NCBI RefSeq assembly: GCF_019303495.1
Contig: NZ_JAEVFI010000005.1
Location: 1-64,000, forward strand
Direction of reading: 5' to 3'
Length of the DNA: 64,000 nt
Source of the DNA: Streptomyces sp. JJ66
Lineage (GTDB): Bacteria; Actinomycetota; Actinomycetes; Streptomycetales; Streptomycetaceae
Shown here in pieces: positions 54,122-63,212 of the stretch. The position numbers were made by a program, and so were the translations under genes. A model generated the notes under the pieces. It ran no database searches. It saw only the letters and a list, made by a program, of their open reading frames with translations, and was not told where the DNA came from. Each line of letters opens with the position of its first letter. The stretch's first letter is position 1.

Positions 54122-55006
54122 ATGGAGACCCTCGGAACGTTTCTGAAAAGTCGTCGTGCTCGCGTCACCCCGGCCGAGATCGGCTTGCGCACCTACGGCA
54201 CCTCTCGCCGAGTCCCTGGCTTACGGCGGGAAGAGCTCGCCCAGCTGGCTGGGATGAGTGCTGGGTACTACACGCGCTTGGAGCAAGGCCAGGCTGAGAC
54301 TGCTTCCGAGCAGGTTCTCGACGCGCTTGCCCGTGTGCTACGGCTCGACCAGGTAGAAACCGTCCATCTGCATAATCTCGCTCGGCAATCTGCGAAGCCC
54401 GGTCTGCGCGAACCACCTCCCGAGAAGCCTCACCCTCGCGTCCTCACACTTCTGGAGTCACTCGGTGAGGCCACACCTGCGGTTGTTCTCGGCAGGCGCG
54501 GAGACGTGCTCGCCTGGAACCGCACCGGGCACGCACTCGTTGCCGAGCACATCTCGTTCGACGCACCACCGGATCCGTCACGGCGTCCGTCGATCCCCCG
54601 GATGTTCTTCCTCGATGTCCTCACCCGCGACATGTACCGCAACTGGCACGAACTCGCCCGCGTCCACGTCGCCTATCTGCGACTTACCGCGGGCCGGTAC
54701 CCCACCGATGCTCGGCTGGCGGAATTGATCGGCGAACTCGCCATGTGCAGCGACGACTTCGCCACGATGTGGGCGACTGGTGATGTTTCCGACTGCACCG
54801 TCGGGGCCATGGCTCTGCAGCACCCCACCGTTGGTGCGGTGAACGTGGACTACCAGGTGTGGCTCCAGCCCGACAGTCCCGACCACCGGCTTGAGATCTA
54901 CACTCCGAAGGAATCGGCCTCTGCCGACACACTGCGAGTACTGACCTGCCAAAGCAGGCTGGCCAGTGAGTCACGGCCGATCAGTAGCACTGAATCACTG
55001 ACCTGA
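54122..55006 (+). CDS. MmyB-like XRE transcriptional regulator
   Basis: 294 residues. The helix-turn-helix is at about 5-70 (RRVPGLRREELAQLAGMSAG, then YYTRLEQG). An MmyB-type ligand-binding domain (PAS-like, PF17765) follows, with AVVLGRRGDVLAWNRTGHAL and YRNWHELARVHVAYLRLTAG. Such proteins often repress or activate a divergent gene; here that is the MFS exporter. It looks leaderless. Confidence 0.9.
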   Translation: METLGTFLKSRRARVTPAEIGLRTYGTSRRVPGLRREELAQLAGMSAGYYTRLEQGQAETASEQVLDALARVLRLDQVETVHLHNLARQSAKPGLREPPPEKPHPRVLTLLESLGEATPAVVLGRRGDVLAWNRTGHALVAEHISFDAPPDPSRRPSIPRMFFLDVLTRDMYRNWHELARVHVAYLRLTAGRYPTDARLAELIGELAMCSDDFATMWATGDVSDCTVGAMALQHPTVGAVNVDYQVWLQPDSPDHRLEIYTPKESASADTLRVLTCQSRLASESRPISSTESLT

Positions 55007-55341
55007 TCAGACAGGCACCAGGTGCGGTTCCGTCGGCAACGATGCAGGGGGCGAGCCGGTGAGGAACCTGTGGAAAGGCAGGCCAGGGCATGCGCTCCTC
55101 GCTGGGCGGACTACCAGTCCGGAGAGCGCCGAGGGCAGGGGTCTTCGCAACCGGGGCCACGATGTTGTCGCATGTGTGGTGGTTGCGGCGCCCCCGATAC
55201 CCTGCGGTGTCGCTGCTGAATCCCGCCTCTTCCGCTGTTCGTACGACCGAGGGTGACTGCGGCGCCCTCCGTCACCCTCGACGGATCAGTACCTACGTGC
55301 CTCCCCCCAGCAGCAGTCCTTACCCGATGGCAAGGAGGATC
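55007..55341. other. 335-bp gap before the IS701-like gene
   Basis: The reading frame of the next gene stays open here but the residues look random and a strong ribosome-binding site lies only at the end (AAGGAGGATC). I see no separate gene or clear promoter. Confidence 0.5.
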
Positions 55342-56523
55342 ATGACCTGCATCGATATCTCTCCCGAGGCCGGGCCGCGAGAGGCGATTCCCCCGCTTCC
55401 CGCAGATTCACACAATCTGACTCTCGCCGAACTTACCTCCCTGATGTTCGCCTCGCTGAACCGCAGTGATCAACACAGGAAAGCCATGTATTATTTGCGT
55501 GGCCTTTTGGAGGTCAGGGGACGGAAATCCATACGAGCGATCGCCGAGCTGTTTAGTGACCACGTATCGGAGCAGAACTTACACCATTTTATTTCCTCCT
55601 CAACATGGGACTGGAGCGCCATGCGACAGGCTTTCGCCGAGCATGTGATGGATATGATGCAGCCGCAAGCTTGGGTGGCTCGGCTCATGATCATACCGAA
55701 GTCAGGGCAACAATCTGTGGGCGTGGAAAGAAACTTCTTTCCCAGCGTGGGTCGAGTTCTGAACGCGCAGCGCGCAATAGGTATATGGGCCACCTCGCAA
55801 GAGATGGCCGTGCCGCTCAACTGGCGCCTGTACCTGCCTCATGCCTGGCTTAGGGACCGCAATAGGCGCAGTCGAGTGTCGATACCCGATGGAGTTGAGC
55901 CGGAAAGCCTGGCGGAATGCTTGATGGGGGTTTGTTCTGAGACTTTCATGGAATGGGAACTGCCCGTTCGGCCGCTAATCGTTGACATGTGTGAAGCCCA
56001 CACCGTGACGATCTTCAAGGAACTCGCCGCTTCGGGCGTCCCTCTCCTGGTGAAAGTCGGTCGTGATCTGCGTCTGACCGTCACCGACCCCATGGTCCCT
56101 GTCAATGGGAGCAGGGAGTTGACCGCTGGTCAGATTATGGAAATAGCCAGCAGTCTACGACCTCCCGCTGTCTGGACGGACTCCAACCCCCGGCTTGCGC
56201 GGCTGGCAGCCACCGTGCGGGTCGCGTTGCCGAGCGCGTCCACGCTGCCCCCCGTCTGTGACGACCTGCTCCTGCTCGGCGTGAGGGACAGCCACGGGCG
56301 CGGCCAGAAGGAGCTGTGGCTGACCACCATGAGGACTGCGCAACCGGCTTCTCTCATGCGATTGAGCAGGCTCACGGAAAAGGTCGAACAGGACTTCACT
56401 GCGATCTCGGACCGGGTCGGAATTCGCGACTACGCCGGACGCTCCTTCGATGGGTGGCACCGACACGTCACGCTCGCCTCAGCCGCCCACGCGATCATCG
56501 CATTGACCGGTCGGCCCCACTGA
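55342..56523 (+). CDS. IS701-type transposase homologue with lost first catalytic Asp (possibly domesticated)
   Basis: 393 residues from ATG 55342 after AAGGAGGATC. Family similarity runs through the helical front (YYLRGLLEVRGRKSIRAIAE), the middle (VPLNWRLYLPHAW) and the end (RSFDGWHRHVTLASAAHAII). In IS701 transposases the first catalytic block reads W-x2-DDT-x-FPK. Here it is WVARLMIIPK (111-120), so both Asp are replaced. An intact Asp in LIVDM and a Glu in KVEQDF remain. No terminal inverted repeats are seen. It may be a DNA-binding regulator derived from a transposase, or a decaying element; the intact length favours the first. Confidence 0.72.
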   Translation: MTCIDISPEAGPREAIPPLPADSHNLTLAELTSLMFASLNRSDQHRKAMYYLRGLLEVRGRKSIRAIAELFSDHVSEQNLHHFISSSTWDWSAMRQAFAEHVMDMMQPQAWVARLMIIPKSGQQSVGVERNFFPSVGRVLNAQRAIGIWATSQEMAVPLNWRLYLPHAWLRDRNRRSRVSIPDGVEPESLAECLMGVCSETFMEWELPVRPLIVDMCEAHTVTIFKELAASGVPLLVKVGRDLRLTVTDPMVPVNGSRELTAGQIMEIASSLRPPAVWTDSNPRLARLAATVRVALPSASTLPPVCDDLLLLGVRDSHGRGQKELWLTTMRTAQPASLMRLSRLTEKVEQDFTAISDRVGIRDYAGRSFDGWHRHVTLASAAHAIIALTGRPH

Positions 56524-56687
56524 GTGCTCGTCTGACTTTCGCCCGTCCGCGCTCAGGTGTTCATCCAAGGCAGGCAGCCAGAGCGGCCGCCTGCCTCTTC
56601 CATGATCTCTAAGGTGTCAAACCCGGGGCACATCAATATCTCCCTCAAACCCAGATTGGTTCACCTCTCCCTCAGCTGGGGGAAGGG

Positions 56688-57638
56688 TCAAAGGCCCGGG
56701 TATGTCACGCCGGTCAGCTCCTCGGAGACGGCCCACAGGTGGTGGGCCGTGGCGCGGTCGCGGGCGGCGGCGGTAGTGCTGACCCACACGGGCGCGCCGC
56801 GGGTTTCGAAGACGCCGCCGGGACCGAGGTAGTCGCCGCCGGTGACGTCCGGGTCGGTAGCGGCGCGCAGGGTGGGCAGGGCGCCGCCTTCCGCGCTCTG
56901 CGTCATCAGGCGCGTGCCCCGGTGCAGCAGCTCCGCCTGACGGGTACGTCCGGCCAGCCGGGGTCCGGCCGCCGCGAGGTTGGTGGCCGACATGCCGGGG
57001 TGCGCGGCGACGGCTGTCAGCGTCCATCCGGCGGCCCGGGCGCGGCGGTCCAGCTCATGGGTGAACAGCAGGTTGGCCAGCTTGGACTGCCCGTAGGCGA
57101 GCCACTTGCTGTAGCGCCGCTCGGCGGAGAGGTTGCCGAAGTCGATACGGCCGATGCGGTGGGCCAGGGAGGACACCGTGACGACGCGGGCCGCCCGCGC
57201 CGCGCGCAGTGCCGGGAGCAGGCGCCCGGTGAGTGCGAAGTGACCGAGGTGGTTGGTGCCGAACTGCATCTCGAACCCGTCGGCGGTGCGCCGCAGCGGC
57301 AGCGCCATCACTCCGGCGTTGTTGACCAGCACATCCAGCGTGCCGCCGGTCTCGCGGCCGATGCGCTCGGCGGCGTCCCGGACGGAGGACAGGTCGGCGA
57401 GGTCGAGTTGGACGAGTTCGAAGCTCCCCTTCGGTACCTCGCGGGTCAGCTGGTCGTGGGCGTCCCGGCCCCGGCGCGGGTCCCGGCAGCCGAGCCAGAC
57501 GTGGGCGCCCGCGCGGGCCAGCTCACGTGCTGTCACCAGGCCGATGCCGCTGTTCGCCCCGGTCACGGCGGCGGTGCGGCCGGTGAGGTCGGGGATGTCG
57601 GCGGTCGTCCACGTCTTGGGCGGCGTCCTCGGCGTCAT
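56688..57638 (-). CDS. Short-chain dehydrogenase/reductase
   Basis: 316 residues of the retinol-dehydrogenase-like SDR type. TGANSGIGLVTARELAR binds NADP(H), NNAGVM follows, and the catalytic Tyr-x3-Lys is in AYGQSKLANLL with SSLAHR upstream. GGAGCCAGCCCG precedes the ATG. Base composition is core-like, so it probably does not belong to the phz-CAR set, though it lies close by. The substrate is unknown. Confidence 0.9.
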   Translation of the reverse strand: MTPRTPPKTWTTADIPDLTGRTAAVTGANSGIGLVTARELARAGAHVWLGCRDPRRGRDAHDQLTREVPKGSFELVQLDLADLSSVRDAAERIGRETGGTLDVLVNNAGVMALPLRRTADGFEMQFGTNHLGHFALTGRLLPALRAARAARVVTVSSLAHRIGRIDFGNLSAERRYSKWLAYGQSKLANLLFTHELDRRARAAGWTLTAVAAHPGMSATNLAAAGPRLAGRTRQAELLHRGTRLMTQSAEGGALPTLRAATDPDVTGGDYLGPGGVFETRGAPVWVSTTAAARDRATAHHLWAVSEELTGVTYPGL

Positions 57639-57881
57639 CGGGCTGGCTCCTCGGGTCGCGGTGCGGTCCTTGCGGCAGACGGCCCGGTGTAGACGCCGAC
57701 GGCTGCCTTCGGGCCTCCCGGCGGTGGGTTGCCCCGGCCGCCCTACCCGCAGGTACCCCGGCCGGTGCCACCGTAACAAGGGCCACCGCACGTGCGCGGG
57801 GGGAGGCAACGTGCGCGGGCAGGCGCCCGGCGTGCGGATGCCTCAGCTGGCGCGCGAGTCTGACGGGTTATCGTTTCCGCC

Positions 57882-58817
57882 ATGGCCGTGCCCGAGCTGA
57901 TCCGCATCGTCTCCCGTTCCTCCCCGATGGCCCTCGCGCAAGTGGAGCGCGTCCGGGCCGAGTTGGCGGCGCTCCATCCCGGGGTGCGCACCGAGGTCGT
58001 ACCCGTCACGACGGCTGGCGACCGCTGGATGGGGGACCTGGCCAAGCTCGGCGGCAAGGGCGCGTTCACCAAGGAAGTGGACGCCACGCTGCTGGCCGGG
58101 GACGCGGACCTCGCCGTGCACTGCGTCAAGGACATCCCCGCCGATCGCCCGCTGCCCGCCGGGACGACGTTCGCCGCGTTCCTCCAGCGTGACGACGTGC
58201 GCGACGCCCTCATCCACCCCGGCGGGCTGACGCTCGACGAGCTGCCGCCCGGCACCCGGATCGGCACGTCCTCGGTGCGCCGCATCGCCCAGCTCGCCGC
58301 CTCCCATCCGCACCTTCAGTGCGTGCCGATGCGCGGCAACGCGGGTCGGCGCATGGAGAAGATGCATGCCGGGGACGCCGACGCGCTGCTGCTCGCCGTC
58401 TCCGGCCTGGAACGCATCAACCGCACCGACGTCATCACCGACATCCTGTCCGTCGATGACATGTGCCCGCCCATCGGCGCGGGCATCCTCGCGCTCCAGT
58501 GCCGTGAGGACGACGCCGGCCTCATCGACGCCGTCAGCGGCCTCGGCCACCCCGACACGCACCGCGAGGCCACCGCCGAGCGCATGTTCCTGCACGTGCT
58601 CCAGGGGCACTGCAACAGCCCCATCGCGGGGTTCGCCAAGGCCGCTCGCGGTGACCTGTCCCTGCGCGCCTGCGTCTTCACCCCCGACGGCAAGACGGTG
58701 CTCAACGCCCACGAGTGGGCCGGTCCCCTGGACCCGGCCACCCTCGGCACGTCCGTCGCCGTCGCCCTCCTCCGCCAGGGCGCCCGCCAGCTGATCGACA
58801 GCATCGCGGCCCACTGA
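57882..58817 (+). CDS. Hydroxymethylbilane synthase (porphobilinogen deaminase), stand-alone copy
   Basis: 311 residues. The porphobilinogen-polymerising enzyme of tetrapyrrole synthesis. [42 protein letters not shown] and RGNAGRR are family motifs, and the dipyrromethane cofactor Cys lies in [11 protein letters not shown] (near residue 245). It is not next to hemA, hemB or hemD, so it may be a second copy. TATCGT seven bases before the ATG suggests a leaderless transcript. Active-site details look intact. Confidence 0.9.
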   Translation: MAVPELIRIVSRSSPMALAQVERVRAELAALHPGVRTEVVPVTTAGDRWMGDLAKLGGKGAFTKEVDATLLAGDADLAVHCVKDIPADRPLPAGTTFAAFLQRDDVRDALIHPGGLTLDELPPGTRIGTSSVRRIAQLAASHPHLQCVPMRGNAGRRMEKMHAGDADALLLAVSGLERINRTDVITDILSVDDMCPPIGAGILALQCREDDAGLIDAVSGLGHPDTHREATAERMFLHVLQGHCNSPIAGFAKAARGDLSLRACVFTPDGKTVLNAHEWAGPLDPATLGTSVAVALLRQGARQLIDSIAAH

Positions 58818-59166
58818 CCCCCTCCCTGGTGGCCCGTCCCAGATGTGGGCGCCATCACCCGGCCGTGGGGGAGTGCGGGGAGCCGGTCGGGTGCGCGATG
58901 CGGACGGCCGTGTCCGGACGTACCCGTCCCAGTGGTGCGGGCAGGGGCGGGGCTCCCCGCGCCCGGAGCCGGTCAGCTCCGGCACGCGGGGTAACGTCCG
59001 GGAAGCGAGCACGTCGGGATCGGGGTCAGCGTGGCGGGCGGTAACCGCTGTCCACCCCCGCGAAGCTGCTCCACCCCGCGAAGCCGCTTCACCCGGCGAA
59101 GCCGCTTCACCCGGCGAGGCTGCTTCCCGCGAAGCTGCTGCCACCCCCGCGAAGCTAGGAGTCCGC
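58818..59166. other. Gap between hemC-like and acyl-CoA ligase genes
   Basis: The 349-bp gap ends in a tandem repeat (59054-59157). The frame of the next gene is open through it but shows only repeat-derived residues. No other feature is recognised. Confidence 0.5.
59054..59157 (+). repeat. Six imperfect 18-bp tandem repeats
   Basis: Units of the type CCCCGCGAAGCTGCTCCA repeat about six times with small changes (GAAGC or GAGGC, GCTT or GCTC). They end ten bases before the ligase start. They could vary in number between strains and change expression. There are no spacers, so this is not a CRISPR. Confidence 0.8.
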
Positions 59167-60711
59167 ATGAGCACCCTGTCCCTGGCCGCCGTGCTCGCGG
59201 AGCCCGCGCGGCGGCGCGGGCAGCACGTCGCGCTGGTGGAGGGAGAGCAGCGCATCACCTTCGCCGAGCTGTGGCGGCAGGCGCGTACGCAGGCCGCCGC
59301 GCTGGTCCGGCTCGGTGTGCGCCCGGGCGACAAGGTGGCGCTGATGGCGCCCAACACCGCCGCGTTCCCGCGCGCCTACTTCGCGATCCTCGCCGCCGGG
59401 GCCGTCGTCGTGCCGGTGCACCTGCTGCTCACCGCCGAGGAGGCCGGGCACGTGCTGCGCGACAGCGGCGCGGGCCTGCTGCTGTGCCACACCGAGTACG
59501 CCGAGGTGGGCGGGAAGGCCGCCGCGGAGGTGGGTACGCGCGTGTACACCGTCGGCCCGCCTGCCCGGGGCGCCGTGGGTGAGGGGCGGCTGGAGGACGT
59601 CGCCGGGACCGTCGAGCCGCTGCCGACGTACCTCACCCGCGCACCGCAGGACCCGGCCGTGCTCTTCTACACCAGCGGCACCACCGGCGCGCCCAAGGGC
59701 GCGGTGCTTACCCACCTCAACCTGGTGATGAACGCGACCGTCAACGCCTTCGACGCCAACGATGTGCGCCCCCACGACATCGTCCTCGGCGCGCTGCCGC
59801 TGTTTCACACGTTCGGGCAGACCGTCGGCATGAACGCCGTCTGGCGCGGCGGAGCGACGCTGGTGCTGTTGCCCCGGTTCGACCCCGGGGCCGCGCTGGA
59901 ACTGATGGTGCGCGAGGGCGTCAACACCTTCTACGGCGTGCCGACGATGTACGTGCGCCTCCTGGACGCCGCCCGCACCGCCACCGAGCTGCCCCGGCTG
60001 CGGCTGTGCATCTCCGGCGGCGCCTCGCTGCCGGTCCCGGTGCTGGAGCGGTTCACCGAGGTGTTCGGCACGCGGGTCTACGAGGGGTACGGCCTGTCGG
60101 AAACGTCACCGACCGCCGCCGTCAACCAGCCCGCGCTCGGCACCCGCGCCGGTACCGTCGGCCACCCGGTGTGGGGCGTGGACGTCGAGGTGGCCCGGGC
60201 GGAGGTGGCCGAGCGCGTCGAGCTGCTGCCCGCTGGCGAACTGGGCGAGATCGTCGTGCGCGGCCACAACGTCTTCGCCGGCTACCACGGCCGTCCCGAG
60301 GCCACCGCACAAGCACTGGTGGACGGCTGGTTCCGCACCGGCGACCTGGGCCGCAAGGACGCCGACGGGTTCCTGACCATCGTGGACCGGGCCAAGGACC
60401 TCATCATCCGCGGTGGCTTCAACGTCTACCCGCGCGAGGTCGAGGACGTGCTGCTGCGGCACCCCCGGATAGCCGAGGCAGCCGTCATCGGGGTCCCGGA
60501 CGACGTGCACGGCGAGGAGGTCTGCGCCGTGCTGATCGCCGACCCCCACGCGCCCGGGCCGCCGCTCACCGCCGAGGACGTCATCACCTTCGCCCGGCCG
60601 CTGCTGGCCAGGCACATGTACCCGCGCCGGGTCGAGTTCGTCGACGCCTACCCGCTCGGCCCGAGCCACAAGGTGCTCAAGCGCGAGCTGCGGCAGCGGT
60701 TCGCGGACTGA
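59167..60711 (+). CDS. Acyl-CoA ligase (class I adenylate-forming enzyme)
   Basis: 514 residues. The AMP-binding P-loop is FYTSGTTGAPKGAV (near 165), YEGYGLSETSPTA is motif A5, and the hinge GWFRTGDLGRKD and C-terminal Lys in SHKVLKRELR are present. It activates a fatty or aromatic acid as the CoA thioester. TAGGAGTCCGC precedes the ATG. It is convergent with the adenosyltransferase gene. The substrate is unknown. Confidence 0.9.
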   Translation: MSTLSLAAVLAEPARRRGQHVALVEGEQRITFAELWRQARTQAAALVRLGVRPGDKVALMAPNTAAFPRAYFAILAAGAVVVPVHLLLTAEEAGHVLRDSGAGLLLCHTEYAEVGGKAAAEVGTRVYTVGPPARGAVGEGRLEDVAGTVEPLPTYLTRAPQDPAVLFYTSGTTGAPKGAVLTHLNLVMNATVNAFDANDVRPHDIVLGALPLFHTFGQTVGMNAVWRGGATLVLLPRFDPGAALELMVREGVNTFYGVPTMYVRLLDAARTATELPRLRLCISGGASLPVPVLERFTEVFGTRVYEGYGLSETSPTAAVNQPALGTRAGTVGHPVWGVDVEVARAEVAERVELLPAGELGEIVVRGHNVFAGYHGRPEATAQALVDGWFRTGDLGRKDADGFLTIVDRAKDLIIRGGFNVYPREVEDVLLRHPRIAEAAVIGVPDDVHGEEVCAVLIADPHAPGPPLTAEDVITFARPLLARHMYPRRVEFVDAYPLGPSHKVLKRELRQRFAD

Positions 60712-60760
60712 GGGAGCGGCGTGACGGTGGGAGCACGCGAGGGTGCGGCCGAGGGCGCCG

Positions 60761-61333
60761 TCAGCGGTTCTCGCCGGGCACCCACAGCACGTCGCCCTGC
60801 TCCTTGTTCGCCGTCCGGGCGAGGATGAACAGCAGGTCGGACAGGCGGTTGAGGTAGGTCGCGGTGAGCGGGTTCATGATCTCGCCGTGCTCGGTGAGCG
60901 CGGCCCACGTGGACCGCTCGGCGCGGCGCACCACCGTGCACGCCTGGTGCAGCAGCGCGGCGCCCGCCGTCCCGCCCGGCAGGATGAAGCTGCGCAGCTT
61001 CTCCAGCTCGGCGAGGAACCGGTCACAGTCCGCCTCCAGCCGGTCCACGTAGGTCTGCTCGACGCGCAGCGGCGGGTACTTCGGGTGCTCGGTGACGGGC
61101 GTGGACAGGTCCGCGCCGACGTCGAAGAGGTCGTTCTGCACCCGGGTGAGCACGCTCACCACGTCCTCGGGCAGACCGCCCAGGGCGATGGCGACACCGA
61201 GGGCCGCGTTCGCCTCGTTCGCGTCCGCATACGCCGCGATGCGGGTGTCCGTCTTCGCGGTGCGGCTCATGTCGCCCAGCGCTGTCGTGCCGTCGTCGCC
61301 GGTGCGGGTGTAGATGCGCGTCAGGTTGACCAT
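60761..61333 (-). CDS. PduO-type cob(I)alamin adenosyltransferase
   Basis: 190 residues. It adds the adenosyl group to cob(I)alamin. The N-terminal ATP motif is YTRTGDDGTTALGD and the C-terminal half holds CTVVRRAERS and NRLSDLLFILAR. TACGCT six bases before the ATG suggests a leaderless start. I recall its orthologue lying near 3-hydroxybutyryl-CoA dehydrogenase in Streptomyces, as here. Confidence 0.94.
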   Translation of the reverse strand: MVNLTRIYTRTGDDGTTALGDMSRTAKTDTRIAAYADANEANAALGVAIALGGLPEDVVSVLTRVQNDLFDVGADLSTPVTEHPKYPPLRVEQTYVDRLEADCDRFLAELEKLRSFILPGGTAGAALLHQACTVVRRAERSTWAALTEHGEIMNPLTATYLNRLSDLLFILARTANKEQGDVLWVPGENR

Positions 61334-61415
61334 GAGGCGAGCGTAGCCCGCCGCCTCCATTCCCTCGTGTGCCGTTCGCGTCCGCCCGCGCTCCCGGCCC
61401 GGGGTCCGTCCCCGC

Positions 61416-61483
61416 CTCGGGCACGCACGGCTTCGCGTCACGGGCACGCTTGGCTTCGCGTCTCGGGCACGCACGGCTCACGT
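61416..61483. repeat. Three 23-bp tandem repeats
   Basis: CTCGGGCACGCACGGCTTCG plus CGT is repeated three times (61416-61438, 61439-61461, 61462-61483), the second with CACGG and TTGG changes and the third one base short. They lie upstream of the adenosyltransferase start. Role unknown. Confidence 0.8.
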
Positions 61484-61638
61484 CCCCAGTGGACGCGGGT
61501 CAACTCCGGCACCACGCCCGGATGTCGCCGGGATGACGAGCCGATGTGATGTCCATCTGATGAGAGGTGACGCGCATCTCTTCCCCGCCCACAGCGCTCT
61601 CACGGACGCTATGGTCCCGCTGAGAGCATGCACGCGCG

Positions 61639-62517
61639 ATGGCTATCGAGGGGATCAGCACGTTGAATGGCGCCAGGAAGCTCGCCGTGATCGGAGCCGG
61701 ACTCATGGGGTCCGGCATCGCGCAGGTATCCGCCCAGGCCGGGTGGAACGTGGTACTCCGCGACGTCACCGACGAGGCGTTGGCCCGGGGCCGGGGCGGG
61801 ATCGAGAAGTCGTACGCGAAGTTCGTGGAGAAGGGCAAGCTGTCCGCCGAGGACGCCGAGGCCGCGCTCGCCCGCCTCACCACCACGACCGACCTGGACG
61901 CCACCGCCGACGCGGACCTCGTCGTCGAGGCCGTGTTCGAGAAGCTGGAGATCAAGCAAGAGATCTTCCGTACCCTCGACCAGGTGGTGAAGGACGAGGC
62001 GGTGCTGGCGTCCAACACCTCGGCCATCCCGATCACCAAGATCGCCGCGGCCACCTCGCGCCCGGAGCGCGTCGTGGGCACGCACTTCTTCTCGCCGGTG
62101 CCGATGATGCAGCTGTGCGAGCTGGTGCGCGGCCTGAAGACCAGCGACGAAACCCTGGCCACCGCCCGCGCGTTCGCCGAGAGTGTCGGCAAGACCTGCA
62201 TCGTCGTCAATCGCGACGTCGCCGGTTTCGTCACCACCCGGCTCATCACCGCGCTGGTGGTGGAGGCGGCCAAGCTGCAGGAGTCCGGCGTCGCCACCGC
62301 CGAGGACATCGACACCGCCTGCAAGCTCGGTTTCGGCCACGCCATGGGGCCGCTGGCCACCGCCGACCTCACCGGCATCGACATCCTGCTCAACGCGGCG
62401 AGCAACATCTACACCGAGTCGCAGGACGAGAAGTTCGCCGCCCCCGAGCGGATGCGGCGCATGGTGGACGCCGGTGACCTGGGCCGCAAGAGCGGCGAGG
62501 GCTACTACCGGTACTGA
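61639..62517 (+). CDS. 3-hydroxybutyryl-CoA dehydrogenase
   Basis: 292 residues. The NAD site KLAVIGAGLMGSGIAQVSAQ and the catalytic block VGTHFFSPVPMMQLCELVRG are clear, and NRDVAGFVTTRL is the domain signature. It interconverts acetoacetyl-CoA and 3-hydroxybutyryl-CoA in butyryl-CoA metabolism and the ethylmalonyl-CoA pathway. A TATGGT -10-like element lies about 25 bases upstream. Confidence 0.94.
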   Translation: MAIEGISTLNGARKLAVIGAGLMGSGIAQVSAQAGWNVVLRDVTDEALARGRGGIEKSYAKFVEKGKLSAEDAEAALARLTTTTDLDATADADLVVEAVFEKLEIKQEIFRTLDQVVKDEAVLASNTSAIPITKIAAATSRPERVVGTHFFSPVPMMQLCELVRGLKTSDETLATARAFAESVGKTCIVVNRDVAGFVTTRLITALVVEAAKLQESGVATAEDIDTACKLGFGHAMGPLATADLTGIDILLNAASNIYTESQDEKFAAPERMRRMVDAGDLGRKSGEGYYRY

Positions 62518-62551
62518 CGGGGCAGACGCTCCAGCACGAGCACGGCGGGAG

Positions 62552-62579
62552 CCCGGGCACGGCGTGAGCCATGCCCGGG
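62552..62579 (+). terminator. Hairpin after 3-hydroxybutyryl-CoA dehydrogenase
   Basis: An 8-bp stem (CCCGGGCA with TGCCCGGG) with a 12-base loop lies 34 bases after the stop. Confidence 0.65.
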
Positions 62580-62781
62580 GCGGCCCGATTCCACCCCTGC
62601 CCTCACCCGGTCGGGTGGTCTCCGTATCGATTCGGGTACGCTCAGCAACTTCACTGCCTGACTCAGGGTCAGGTGTGGTGAGACATTCGGATACGCGGGT
62701 GCGCGCGGCGTGAGCGGCGTCACCGCAGCAGGGACGAGTCGTCGGACACGCACGTCACACGCAGGGCACCGGGAGCGCGTT

Positions 62782-63093
62782 ATGCAGATCAAGGGCGACC
62801 ACGCAGAGCTGACCGTCGGGGGCCGCCTCGACGTGCGCAACGCGGCGGACGCCCGCACGGTCCTGCACCGTGCTCTGGACGGCGGCAACGGTGACCTCGT
62901 GCTCAGCCTCGCCCAGCTGGACTCCTGGGACGCGACGGGCCTGGGCGTCATCATGGGCGCGCACCGCCGCGCCGGGCGCTGCGGCCGGCGCCTGGTACTG
63001 CGGGACGTGCCGGAGCAGATGCAGCGCCTGCTGGTGGCCACCCGGCTGCACCGCATCCTGGCGATCGAGGGCGAAACGCTCACAAAGCCATGA
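62782..63093 (+). CDS. STAS-domain anti-anti-sigma-like protein
   Basis: 103 residues, a single STAS domain: ELTVGGRLDVRNAADARTVL, then LVLSLAQLDSWDATGLGVIM. The usual phospho-acceptor motif D-S-S/T-G-L appears as DATGLG, so Thr replaces the usual Ser region. GGGAGCGCGTT precedes the ATG. It may bind an anti-sigma kinase of the RsbW type. The next gene is unrelated in strand-only terms and may be co-regulated. Confidence 0.85.
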   Translation: MQIKGDHAELTVGGRLDVRNAADARTVLHRALDGGNGDLVLSLAQLDSWDATGLGVIMGAHRRAGRCGRRLVLRDVPEQMQRLLVATRLHRILAIEGETLTKP

Positions 63094-63212
63094 CGATTCC
63101 GCCCCCGCACCGGGGTCGGGCTGCGTCGCGGCCCCATCGGCGTCTAAGGTTCCCTTCACTGCCGGGAAGGGCCCAGGGAGTACGAACGCACCGCCGATGG
63201 GGGGCTTGACCC

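Noticed and set aside
59054..59157. Possible CRISPR array
   Set aside because: The units are contiguous with no unique spacers, and no cas genes are present.
61334..61638. Cobalamin riboswitch before the adenosyltransferase gene
   Set aside because: The start looks leaderless and no conserved cobalamin-box sequence is seen.
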